Source of the DNA: Podospora comata
Lineage: Eukaryota > Ascomycota > Sordariomycetes > Sordariales > Podosporaceae
Length of the DNA: 64,000 nucleotides
Reading direction: 5' to 3'
NCBI GenBank assembly: GCA_017354895.1
Contig: CP071493.1
Location: 4,030,001 to 4,094,000, forward strand
Shown: one piece after another, positions 33,936 to 45,785 of the stretch
How positions within the stretch are numbered: position 1 is the first letter of the stretch
Layout: the number at the start of each line of letters is the position of its first letter
Made by a program: the position numbers and the translations under genes
Notes under the pieces: model-generated
Told to the model about the DNA's origin: nothing
Seen by the model: the letters and a program-made list of their open reading frames with translations, nothing else
Database searches by the model: none

Positions 33936-35127
33936 GTGGGTGTAAAGACTAGGTAGGAGTGGGAGTATATGTTGTTTCACAGGATATATACTAGGGCTCA
34001 TCTTGTATCACCAATGGGGAATTTTTTTGTTGTATGGACACCTACAGAGAGAGAGACATGATTGAGGCCGCCTGTGGAACGCAAACCAACCTATCTGCAG
34101 ACTCGTTTTTATTCTCGCGATTTTGCTTACCGAGACTGGAAACAGAAGGTCTTGTGTGTGCGTGTGTTGGGGCCGAATAACAATGAAGAAAAAGGGGGTG
34201 CTCAGGAGATGGGGTTTGTTTACAGATTTCCCATTCTGGACAATTTATCTTCAGCTCCCTCCCTGTGCCGACTAGCCGGAATTGTAAAGGGGTGATTGGT
34301 CAATTAGCAATCGGTATTGCGGAAAGAGAGACCCCACATGAAGGAGAGCACAGGCGGCGCTGACGCAAGAATGCGACGCCAAGAGAGCGAGGTTCGCGAT
34401 GATGGCATTTTTTTTGGTTTTTTTTGGGGGTTTTTTGGCAGGCCTCCAACATTTATTGCTTTGGTGAGAGATAACGGAAATTGGCGTGGAATGGGCCAAT
34501 TACCCAACTACCCTACTGCACGAGGGGGGTTTCTGAGAGAAAGGAAGGGCTCTCCAATGTTCAGCTGCTACGGGGAGAGTGGTGATTACCTACCTAGCCC
34601 CGCCAGCCACCAACATGCTTGTCAGCTAGCCTTGGTTTGGAGGAGACGAACACTGTCCCACACCCCCTCCCTTTGGCTTCTTTCCCGCCCGTTTTACCAT
34701 CGCGGCACACAAAGCCGTGCCCCTTGAAACCTTGTGTTCCCTTATGATACTGACAGAGGGAAGACAGGGAGAATGACGTCTCCCCCGCCCGCGATTACAG
34801 GGTAGCTTGGCATTTTTACCTTGGCCTGTTTTTCCTTGCTTCGAAGGGGTACTCGAGATCAAGCTTGATGGAATCGGGATCTAAGATATATCTGGGTGTA
34901 GGGGGGCGCCAAGTTAAGAAGGGACAAGGATAGGACATGCAGCCCGGGTTTCCCCCATCGTTGTGCTGTTTTCGCGCCGCAATTTCAAGGTATGGATATA
35001 AGGTGAGGTTGGGGAGGGAGGGGAGGGGTGAGGTCGGGATCGAAAATAAATACATACCTGGTAGTCTTACACACACACACACTCACACATCCCATTTGCG
35101 CCAGCCTCTTTTTTTTTGGGGTTCCTC

Positions 35128-35159
<32 letters not shown>

Positions 35160-35365
35160 TGTTGACTTGTTGCTGTTTGGTTTCGAGCAGCTTCTTGCCA
35201 AACGTGCAATTCGACAAAGAGAGATAGATCTGTTGTTGATCTACTACATTGAACTGATCTACCTTATACACCTCCCTCTCTGCGATTTTTTGTAAACAAA
35301 GTCGCACTTACCGACCTCAGGCGCAAAAAGTGTCGCGACGGCACATTGAGAACACCCCGGTCGAG
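33936..35365. other. intergenic, no gene seen
   Basis: Holds the 3' flank of the rhomboid gene and the promoter/leader of the PhoD-like gene. G/T runs occur at about 34408-34438. A CTTT microsatellite and a CAG acceptor-like site (about 35320) hint at an intron in the PhoD leader. Confidence 0.5.
35128..35160. repeat. (CTTT)n tetranucleotide repeat
   Basis: About eight TTTC/CTTT units in the presumed leader of the PhoD-like gene, about 200 bases before its ATG. Confidence 0.85.
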
Positions 35366-37962
35366 ATGACTTCCCCGAGCAGCCCCCCTCACGGCGACGA
35401 CGAGATTGGCGACGACGCGCGCAACCCTTATGCTTCCCAGTCCCGCTGGCGCCATGCCGAGTCCTCTGCCTATGCCAAGTATGAACAAGAGCGCGCTGGC
35501 GGCGCTGCCCACCATCACCATCACCACCACCATAACGGCCCTGTAGCGCGCGAGGCGGATGCGCAAGGTGGCGTGGGAGATCTGGCCAACTTTCTGAACA
35601 AGTCGAGGGTTGAACCGGAGAATCCCAACGGGGATGAGCGCCCTACGAGTATGCGCTTCAAGCCCGTCATGGCTGGTGCGGAAGAGGCCCGCGCCGCGAC
35701 GGGCCACGCGGAGGATGCGCCGGCTGCTGAGTCGGCGATTAAGGCTTCGTCGGAGCCGCCGGCGGATGGGAAGGAGGTGGCGGTTGGACCGCTGATTAAC
35801 TACCGGAGGATGGAGGGGAATACTTGGATTGGGAGCGTGTTGGTTGTTGTTGTTGGTGGGGGGAGGGAGCAGCCTTTTACGCCGTCGCTCAACCTTCGCA
35901 GGGCTGGGGGGGAGGGAGGTCAGGGGATGGATGTTGAGGGTGTGTGTCTGTATTCAGACCCGAGGAATACCTTTTGGAGGTTTGACCTTGCGGTGGCGAT
36001 GGGGGGGAGGGAGACCAAGTGGGAGTATGAGCTGCCTGGGTTGAGGTACAAGAGCCAGTCGAAGCCGAGGGTGAATGCGTTCTTTGTGCCGGCCATCACG
36101 GAGAGCATGAGGATCATGTTTCACAGCTGCAATGGGTTCAGTGTGGGCACGGATGAGGAGGCGTACAGCGGGGCGTGCTTGTGGAATGATGTTATGAGGA
36201 AGCATCAGGAGAGGCCGTTTCATGTCATGATTGGAGGTGGTGATCAGATTTACAACGATGGGATTCGGGTGCAGGGGCCGCTTAGGAAGTGGACTGCGAT
36301 TGGGAATCCGAAGAAGAGGAGGGATTATCCTTTTCCGGAATCGTTGAGGGAGGAGTGTGATGACTACTATTTGAAGAACTATATCCGCTGGTAAGTTGAG
36401 AACAGGGGATCGTTCTTGTCGTGACCGGGAACTAACTGTTGCTACTCAGGTACGGCACTGAGCCCTTTGCTGCTGCCAATGGCCAAATTCCCCAGATCAA
36501 TATCTGGGATGACCACGACATTATCGACGGATTTGGCTCTTATGTCAACGACTTCATGAAGTGCGATGTTTTCAGAGGCATCGGTGGTGTCGCTCACAAG
36601 TACTACATGCTTTTCCAGCACCATCTCCCTCCGCCGCCGTCTACATACACCTCCGACGCGGTCCATGCGGCTGGTGGTGAGGAAGGACAGGGCGTGGATC
36701 CAAACCAGTTCATGACTGCCCATGTCCACCCCCAGATCACCGAGTCTGGCTATATCAACGGCCTGAAGCCAGGTCCATATGTTGCTGAGCACTCGCACAA
36801 TGTGTATGCGAGGCTGGGTGCTAGGATAGCCTTCATTGGCCTTGACGCTCGCACCGAACGTACGAGGCACCAGATCAACTATCCCGAGACGTATGATGCC
36901 ATTTTTGCTCGTCTCAAGGAGGAGTTCACTGCTGCCGCGAACTCGGACCAGCCTCTGAAGCACCTGATTCTCCTGCTGGGTGTGCCCATTGCCTATCCTC
37001 GCCTCACCTGGCTCGAAAACATCTTCTCCTCCCCAGTCATCGCCCCCATCAAGCTCCTCAACCGCCGCGTCGGTCTCGGCGGCAGCTTTTTCAACAGCTT
37101 CGACGGCAGCGTCGATCTGCTCGACGACCTCGACGACCACTACACCGCCCGCACCCACAAGAAAGAGCGCAACCGGCTCATTGAGCGCTTCCAGGCTTTA
37201 GCGGCCGAGTTCTCCATCCGCGTCACCATCCTCAGCGGTGACGTCCATCTCGCCGCCCTGGGACGCTTCTACTCCAACCCCAAGCTCAACATCGCGCCTG
37301 AAAACGACTACCGCTACATCGCCAACGTGGTCTCCTCGGCCATCGTCAACAAGCCCCCTCCTGCCGCGGTAGCCAACCTGTTGGCCCGTCGCAACAAGAT
37401 CCACCACCTCAACCACGAGACGGACGAGACATTGCTGAAGCTCTTTGACAAAGACCCAGGCGACAGCAACAAAACCTCCAAGTCCAACAACGTCACCATG
37501 CCGAGCCGAAACTTTGCCATCATCACGGAGAATTCGCCTAATAACGGCCAGCGGAACGGTGGCGGTCCGCTCAACTCTCACCAGGTTGATCAGAATCATT
37601 TGTTCCCGCCTGCTAATGGTGGTGGTGGTGCTCAGGGGTCTCAGGTCAGCCTCCCGCACTCTGCCCAGACCAATCCGGCGGCTCCCCGGCCAAAGGACAC
37701 GCGCCTTCCTATCGGGGCTGGTGAGGTCAACTGTGGCAGTAAGCACAAGGCCGCTATTCCGGGTGAACACGGCACGGGGTCTGACGGCGGGTTGGATGTG
37801 GTTATCCAGGTGGAGATTGACCAGCATGATGGGGAGGGAAGAACGGAGGGGTATGGGTTGACGATTCCGGCGTTGGATTATAGGGGGAAGAAGCCGGCTA
37901 GTGTGGTAGGGAGTGTTGGGCGGGGGAGCAGAAGGAGTGTGAGGAGCGGGAGGTCGCATTAA
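35366..37962 (+). CDS. PhoD-like metallophosphatase
   Basis: Exons 35366-36390 and 36450-37962 (donor GTAAGT, acceptor CTCAG) give 845 residues. The first ATG in frame is at 35366; the open frame extends 36 bases upstream only through a GTG codon. PhoD-type enzymes are metal-dependent phosphodiesterases/phosphatases. Visible metal motifs are MIGGGDQIYNDG (about residue 290), INIWDDHDIIDGFGSY (about 361, just after the splice joint) and VTILSGDVHLAALGRF (about 605), in the family order D-x-x-Y, DDHD, GDVH. The N-terminus has a run of eight His residues, disordered and possibly metal-binding. The C-terminal 200 residues are low-complexity and Gly/Asn/Ser-rich. No signal peptide, so an intracellular enzyme is likely. 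Fungal members of this subfamily are uncharacterised for substrate. Confidence 0.92.
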
Positions 37963-40900
37963 GTCGAGGCGGAGGGGGGGACGGATTTGATACCATGTTT
38001 TGAAGTTTTGTATGAGGGAAGGATGGGAGAGGATGTTGATGGATAATGGTTGGATGTGTCGAGATTTTGTATGATGATGAAAGGGTTGGCGTATTTGCCG
38101 GCTGCTTGGATGATGTCTTTTAGATAATGGGGGGCCTTACTTCTCTGGCTTTTCATTACTATACCTCTTGTTGCGCTTGTTTGTTTGCTATGGCTGCTAG
38201 GATACCATTTAACAAAATTCGAGTCTTGAGCTGTTGCCTGCTTTTACTCCTTTTTCACGTTACCATATCAAAATGTTACCAAACTAACACACATTACCAC
38301 ATTACCCCTTTTTACCTCTGCCTCTTTTCACATTACATCTTACATCCCAGACTTAACTGTCTTCAATGCAATGCCGGAAACCACCAATGCACATACCTCT
38401 TTTGCTTGATGGTCTGAATTCGCAGTGGTTAACGGGAGTGAGTTCTGTTTATTTCTGTCATCAACAGCTCCCTCCTCAAGGGCAAGGGGTTTGTGGAGGG
38501 AGACTTCGATGTCTCTCGCTCCTTCCCTGAGAAACTGGCTTTTGCTATGCTCCTTCCTCTCAGACCTCCAGCAGCTTCAATGCTCCTTCCTAGACCCTGC
38601 GATAGTCACATCGCTCCTGCCTATTGAGTCTAGCCCTGAGTATGCTCCTACCGATAGAAGTTGACAGCAATTCGTCCCTTTCTTCTCTAGGGGTTGAGGG
38701 TTGACCAGTGGATTTTCTACATTTTCCTTATTACCTTCGCTACGATATGGAAGCTGTAAGCACGCAGTCTTGTTATAGATGGCTTCGGATACTCTTTCCT
38801 TGATGACATCACCCCTGGTCAGGATCCGGAAACGAAGATATCGCCAACATTGATCCCATAATGATCTGAAATCTTAAAGTAGGCCGCCCAAAACGGCCGA
38901 CCACCCAGGCTGCCTGGACTCCCGCCTAGGTACAGACATGGGATGATCGGTGACAACGATTCAACCGCCGCACGGCCACAATTTTTCATCCCGTCTCGTC
39001 ATGTTACCGATCCCATCACAATGATTGCGCGGCGCTGTTCTTTGCCAAGTCATCATCACCGCGGCTACACCACCTAGTTTTCCCGTCATCCAGCCATCAA
39101 AACCTGGGCTGTTCAAATCTCAAGAAGAGTGCCTGTCGCCATCGTCATCAACATCTCCTTTCAGGAAGCCCCAAGAAACATATCAGCCTGGGCCACTCGC
39201 CAAAGGGTTGCTGCCTTTCGCGTATGCTCTGACGAGTGAAACTATCACTCGCCTAGATAGACACAGTTGGTTTTTCCGCTTCGAGAGAAAGAGCCTTGAG
39301 CTCGTGTTGTGTTTAGCAAACAGAGGGATTGAAGCACAGGAACAGAACAAGAAAACTGCCGGTGTATCAACCTGGGATTGAGTCTCAGCTCACCTTCGTT
39401 TGGACTGCTATTGAGGAAGATGATGGTATCAGGCCTTGATGCTCATCTAACTGTATCCAGGCCCTATCTCTACCCACATCCGTGACACCTGTGCTGCATT
39501 GTTTGCTCACCTCTTCACACCATAGGTAGGAATCATCATCTCAAAGACTTTCAACATCAGTTTATGTAACCTGTGACAAGAACTTCGCATTTCAACTTTG
39601 ACGCAAAGTCAACATGATGAAATAGGTAACAACAGAACCCAACACCCCTGAGCCGTGTGGCCGCCTACGGACCACTATCACCTCCATCACGAGCAGCCCA
39701 TATGTAGCAGCGTGGCGCATAGATTCAGTTTATACACACCCCAGAACTTCAGTTATGCTCTTCCCCTCTCTGCCCGATCGACACAACCATTGTCCGTGAG
39801 CAAATGTCGACAAAAGAACAGCCCACACAGCACGCCAGCGCCGCCAACCCACATGGGTAGGCTACATCTACCGAATCTCTCCAAACGTACGCGGGAAACC
39901 AAAAAACGCCATCATCAGCGAGACGCCACCTGAGCCAGTCAACTGCATTTGCATTACCATATTTGGTGAAAAGGTTTCTCTTACCGCTTGTCCTACTACT
40001 TCAGTGAGGCTCTCGGTATGCCTGCTGTGGGGCTCTGATTAGAAAACGAACTCTGCAGGTAGACAAGAAAAATCTCAAAACGCAAGCCAAGGATGTCTGT
40101 CAAGGATAAGTATGGTAAAATACTAGAGTAGCATTTCTGAATTCCTATCACCTTTGTCATATATGAAAACCCAAAGAGTGAATACCGTCTGCATGCGCAA
40201 GGCGTGGAACATCCGAACCGGTCGTACGCATACCGCAGTGTAAGGCGAGCAGGCAAAACTACCAACAAACGTGCCTTTTGCTCGGCCGCTTCTGACACGA
40301 GTGAAAATGTGAGAAGTGTTGCTGCTATATTTGGTGGAGGCTCAAGCATCCAAGTCGGGCACTCGGGTACCTTACTTACACACACACCTTTTCCCATTTG
40401 GTGCTTATGGCTTGCAGGATCTGGGGTTGGAGGAGCTCCTGTATAAGCCTGCAAGGCGCTCACTCATCGTCCCCATATCGAACCAAGAACGCCATCAATC
40501 CCCTCTCCTGTGTAAGAGCTACAGCGAGGAGTCCAGAAGCCCGCCCTGCGAACCTAAAAACCCAATCAGTCATCTCGGCATCTCAAAAAACATCAAACTC
40601 TCCCGTCTCTTGCCTTGGGAACTTCAGCTGTGCCACTTGGTTGCCCCGCTAGGTTGTTCAGTCTCAATATCACCCCTCTGGCCCTCCGTCTTGGCCCTGC
40701 ATCTCTGCGCCGCAGAACCATCATGGGGAAGGGTAGGCACACACACACACAACCCACAAATCGAGCCAGTGGTGTGGCCCTCCCTTTCACCCACCCTGAC
40801 CAACCAGCTGCTCAACATGACAACTCGCTCAGCCCATCCCATCTTAACCGGCTAGGCTGAGTATATGCAAGGTCCCCAAATCAGGGCTCAATATTCGGAT

Positions 40901-43900
40901 CTTTTTCCATTGTTTGTTAGGTAGGTAGTTATGCCATTCATTGATGCCCAACATCAAGGGGTCCCCTCTCACAGCAGCTTGAAACAGGTTCGAAGAGAGT
41001 CATGTGATCCATCCCGTGAGGGTTTGAGGCTGTGAGTGGACGGCTGAGGATGACTACCTAAGGGATGGTTGGGTGGAATGTGAGAAGTGATAAGTAATAT
41101 ACCACACACTCTGTTGTCATCAGGGGCACGCATGTCAGCAAACGCCTAGCTTGATCCCTCATGGTACGACGGTGCGGTAGAAGACGTCAAACATCCTTAC
41201 GAGGAAAGATCCTTGGTTCGTCAGTGTGGTTTTGTGAATGCCCTCTGACTACAAGAGGGACGAGGACTGTGGTGGATCCGACAACCGAAGCAGCCGCGCT
41301 GACATGGTTGCCAGACAAGCCAAGGCGAGGAGAAGTCGTCATCATCACTGCCCCAGACGTCACTTGTATGAGATTTATGTGAGATATCTGCTCCGCCTGT
41401 CTTACTCGGCACTTGGTATCGTGAAACGTGGTCAAACGTGGGCAGTCTGGGGATTTCAGACAAGGCTCTGGCCTCGAATAGATTCAAGCCTGAGGGAGCC
41501 GGTCAGCAAGGCCAATGATGGTCCGGGATCAGCCCTCGCGGCTCTCAGTGGTAGCGAGAGGCCAGTATCGCCAAAAGAGTGCGGGTCTAAAAAACGGTCT
41601 GGTCAAATCAGAATGACGAATTCATTTTTTGACACTTGCCGTCAACAACAAAAACCCCTCCTGGTGAACCAGTCATGGAACAATCCTCGCGAGAGCCAAA
41701 GTCAGGGCCTGGCCCTGGTTCACATTCTTTATGCCTTCCAAAACCCTAGGAATGGGGCATCTGGCATCGGAGAGACATGATTGGCTTGGGGGCCAGACTG
41801 ATCGGGCCTTACAACCACCGCCACGTCAACGAACAAACTCCTGCCACTGTAACCCCCGGCACCGTCCTCTCATTCGGGACTTTGCTTCTGGCCCAACAAC
41901 GGGGGAACGGGGACTGAGGGTGCGTGGTTCAACGGGCCGGGCCCGTGTTATGCGGAGAGCCAAGTCCAAATCAGGGACAGGATTCGACGCGCCGGTGACA
42001 ATGGGCCATTAATACCGCACCTGTTGTGAGTGGGCACCAACGAGCTGCATTTTCTCGGAATCTAGTTTCAGCCCTGTTGTTTGTTGATCAACTTCCAAAC
42101 CTCGACACCATCCACAAACAGGCGGTTTCATCATGTTCGTTTGGCAAGCCGTCTGCCGTGTCCGACTTTTATGCTTGCTTTTCTCGCAAGCAGAGAGGCC
42201 ATGCTCACATGCAAGGGAGGAATTCTAGAGTAGAGCCCAAAGTGGAAAAAGCGGTCAGGCTTATCTTTTCTGCTCTGCCATGCCACGCTGCGCTTGGTTG
42301 TCGATCCACGGGAGATGGTGCAATTGCGTCCGTGAGTGAGAGCGAGCACAGACGGGGATGAAGGCGGAATCGAGAATGGTCGGCGGCTGCTCGCGTGTGA
42401 GGTGCTGGTCTGATTGGTGTTGTAGGCGACTTGCTGCAAAGAGAAGCTGCAGCGCACCAATATCTCTCGTTCCTGCCAGATTGATCAGATTGCTTGATGG
42501 TCAGGCTACTGCAGCGGAGGGGGGGCTCTCCGGCCTAAGAATACTCGAAAAAGCCATCCGAAAAGGACTGACTCCTGCATGGCGATTTCAGAGTCTGTGG
42601 TTGGTCACCGTTGTTGGTGTCATGCAGGAACCATCGCAGCGAACATGATGTGGGTGATGTTCCATTGTGTCTCTTGCCCATTCCCCGCACCCTCACTCAC
42701 TCGCTCACCGGAGTTGTCATATGGATATATCTAAATGATAATGGATGGTTGAGATGAGACAGGTGCTCAGGAATGGATTGTGGTAAGCGTCTGGTACCTG
42801 GCATCGATCAACGGGGTATGACCGGGGATGTTAAACGTGGTGTGGACCGTGCCCCGGCCCCGCCCCCACTGAGGATCGACTGAGCGAGAATTCTTTCCAG
42901 CTTTTGTCGTCTGAACGGGCAGCTTGTGCATCACAGTTTGAAGCACCGAAGAAACATCAATGGATGAGACAATATGAGACTTGTTGAATACGAACCTCTA
43001 CTGTACCTAGTCTTCTCGGGAAGAGTGTGTGGGACCTGACCACCCGCCCACCACCCACTGTCGGTGGGGTTGCAGCGATGAGGGCAGGTGATGCCGAAGC
43101 AAATTGCATTCACAATTTCACATCCTCCATCATTGATAACGTGGAAGAACAGCAGAAATATTCCATCAAGGTCTTCCTCTCCGGGTTGCCATCCTGTTTG
43201 GGCAAGAGGATCTCATCCCCCGCTCCAAACCTCGACAGGTACAGGGTTCGGCTCCTAATCAAAGTTTCAGGAACACCTGGGGCCCCATCGGCCAGTGGAT
43301 GGATGGCTGTCAACGGTTTCTGCCAACATCAACCACGTCACCTCACCTTGACCCTCAGCCGCAACTTGCAACAAAAAAGATGGAAACGCTCACCGCTTAC
43401 CCGTCGTGCCCGTACCAATATCCCGACTCCGACGGCCCGTCTTGGACTGAGAATTCTTGCACACAATCAATCGTGGCATCTGTCATGGTCCTGCTGTACC
43501 ACACCGGCTTCTCCATCACACCGTCGGCTGCCAGCTCAGGAACGACAGGAACCACAACATGAAGGACCCGACTCAGTGACGGGCTTGAAAACTGCAAGCA
43601 CTTTAACTCCATTCCGGTCGTTTTTTCCCTCCATGTCGCTGCGGGGCAGAGACCCCCTCCTCCAACAAGAGAAGCCAGGGGGGGAGTGGCCTGTCAAGAG
43701 TCAACACCCATGTGCAAGCCATGCCCAGCTTGGAAGTACCAACGTACCGCAACACAATTGTCGAGATTCACAAGCCAACGAAAGCCAACCATTCTCGAGC
43801 TTCAGGTTCTTTCTGCACTCTCAGACGACCACCTCAAACCTCGACTGGCATGTTGATACCGCAGACAGCCAAATCTCCGACTGGAGTCTTTCTTTTTCTG

Positions 43901-44558
43901 TTTCTGTTTCTGCCAGGTACAAAGCAGACGGTACCTAAGGTAGCTCTTAAGCAAGTGCATGGAGCTAAGGCAGTCCTGTCCAGTGCCAACCCCCAGCCGA
44001 CCAAAGCCCAGTCGAATGCAAGTCTTTTCTGCGTCTGCTGCACATCCTTTCCATTTCTCACTAGATTTCAAGTCTCCACAAACCCAACCTCTGGGCTGCA
44101 TTTTGTCCACCACCTCTGTCCACCACACCCCGCCCGGCCTGTTTTTGTGCGAGGGGGGGACCGGGGGGAGGACCACTGCGGTTGTGTCGGCTGTGAAGGT
44201 GGGCTCGAGCACACGGCCCCGAATATATCTGCCGGCCCCCCCCAAAGTCAACCGTCGTTGGCTCTCCTCCAAGCTGGCTCGGCTGGCCACACCTACCTTA
44301 CCGTGGTGACCCCCATCTCCCCCATCCATCTTGAGAAGCCGTCGAGGTTTGGAATTGGGCTTTGATTCTTCTTGTCTTTCGTTCCCCTTTTCACCCCAGA
44401 GCCTTCCAGGCCCTCGTGCCGTCGAACTGATGCTCTCTCACCATATGGAGTCGTTTTGTCTCCAATGGTCTTAACTTTGCTCTTTCAAGTTTGTCCTCCC
44501 CAATGCTACATGTCATGCTCTGCACTTCCCCTCCTTTGCAACGCTTGAGAGGCCGATC
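37963..44558. other. 6.6 kb gene-poor tract
   Basis: Only short open frames on both strands, the longest about 300 codons at 43027-43938 but Pro/Arg/Gln-rich and without a plausible protein pattern. No splice-joined family motif, tRNA or transposase signature found. CA microsatellites occur near 40380 and 40738. The right end is C/A-rich promoter DNA leading to the gene at 44559. A long regulatory region or non-coding transcripts are possible. Confidence 0.4.
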
Positions 44559-45785
44559 ATGTCTACATGGCGAACCAATGCTCAACCCGTGACGTGGGAC
44601 CGAGACGTATCTGCTGTTGAACCTCGACAGCAGCCGTGGAGGGGACCGCCTTGGTTGCCGCACCAGAGCCGAACGTATCCCATCACAACCATACTAACAA
44701 TTCCGGCTCCAGTCCCATCTACCTCCACAGGACCAGACGAAGCACCAATAACGACTGGTGCAGTACCTTCAGAGACACTCTTGACTTTTACATCGATTTC
44801 GACCACTTCGCCTTTCTCTTCCTCCATCGCCTCCTCATACCCGGACACAGACGTGGCAGATATTATGTCCACAGATATTCCGGCTTCAGCAGTCCCAACC
44901 ACCACCGATGCAGTAACCAACGAGACTTCTCCCGGTGGTGAGGACGGAGTTGCCGGCAACAAGAACCTTGTTATCATATTGAGCACGGTGCTCTCGGCGG
45001 TGGCTGTGATTTTGATTGCGGGAGGGCTGTATTTGTGTTGGAGATATCGGCAACGACGACGACTGTTCTTTTCAAGAGGCATTACACCTATCGATGACGA
45101 TGAAATTGCGACTTGGAAAGTGCCCAGGGACGAGAAGAATGGCTACCCAGCAGGAGACACCGATGTTGAAGGCGATGCCGCCTTCAACAAGGAAACAGGG
45201 GGACCATCTCACGGAAGACAGGTTTCGACGACCTCGATCAAGAAGCCACCCAGTGTCATCGTGTACAACAACGTCCAAGGCTATCGTCAATCAATCGATG
45301 AGCCTACACCACGGCGCTCTTTTACTCAGCACCCGGTTTACGGCAAGATGAGCTTGGATAAGGGCCTTCCCCAAACACCAATTCAGGCCAGGGCACCCAA
45401 CGCCAGGGCAGGCCTCACGGACGAATCCGTTCCAGGCGACGACCCATTTATCCCGAGCCCGAAACGGCAGACATCTCGCTTATCCAAGATTCCACCCAGC
45501 TCGGCATCTCACCGTCGGCATCACGGGAGGACAAGGAGTTCTCGGAGCAGTACCCGCAGTTTCGGAGATTATCGGTACGGGGGGTCAGATGTCGAACTAT
45601 CTCCACGCCACTCGCATGATCAGTTTCGCTCCCGCCACCATCACTGCAACCGCAATCACTCGCGAGTTTATTCATCATCGTCTATTCCACCCAGGCTCTC
45701 CCTGGGCGACGAGGCTCACTATAACGGAGGCTCTCCCGGCCGGCCGCTGTTCAAGGAGGACGAGATTGGCCGAGCAATTGGATGA
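44559..45785 (+). CDS. single-pass membrane protein with Ser/Thr-rich ectodomain
   Basis: Single exon, 408 residues. Residues 1-136 are Thr/Ser/Pro-rich without a cleavable signal and look like an O-glycosylated ectodomain. A hydrophobic helix at about 137-160 (LVIILSTVLSAVAVILIAGG) is followed by the stop-transfer cluster CWRYRQRRRLFF. The cytosolic part carries the segment SRGITPIDDDEIATWKV, then Ser/Arg-rich disordered sequence with a proline-rich patch, a His/Arg-rich stretch and the end RPLFKEDEIGRAIG. The layout (Ser/Thr ectodomain, one helix, disordered tail) matches many Pezizomycotina surface or sensor-like proteins of unknown function. The lack of a signal peptide implies a type III topology. 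Confidence 0.83.
   Translation: MSTWRTNAQPVTWDRDVSAVEPRQQPWRGPPWLPHQSRTYPITTILTIPAPVPSTSTGPDEAPITTGAVPSETLLTFTSISTTSPFSSSIASSYPDTDVADIMSTDIPASAVPTTTDAVTNETSPGGEDGVAGNKNLVIILSTVLSAVAVILIAGGLYLCWRYRQRRRLFFSRGITPIDDDEIATWKVPRDEKNGYPAGDTDVEGDAAFNKETGGPSHGRQVSTTSIKKPPSVIVYNNVQGYRQSIDEPTPRRSFTQHPVYGKMSLDKGLPQTPIQARAPNARAGLTDESVPGDDPFIPSPKRQTSRLSKIPPSSASHRRHHGRTRSSRSSTRSFGDYRYGGSDVELSPRHSHDQFRSRHHHCNRNHSRVYSSSSIPPRLSLGDEAHYNGGSPGRPLFKEDEIGRAIG

Noticed and set aside
43027-43938. 303-codon open frame in the gene-poor tract
   Set aside because: Composition is Pro/Arg/Ser/Gln-rich without domain pattern, and several frames overlap it on both strands.
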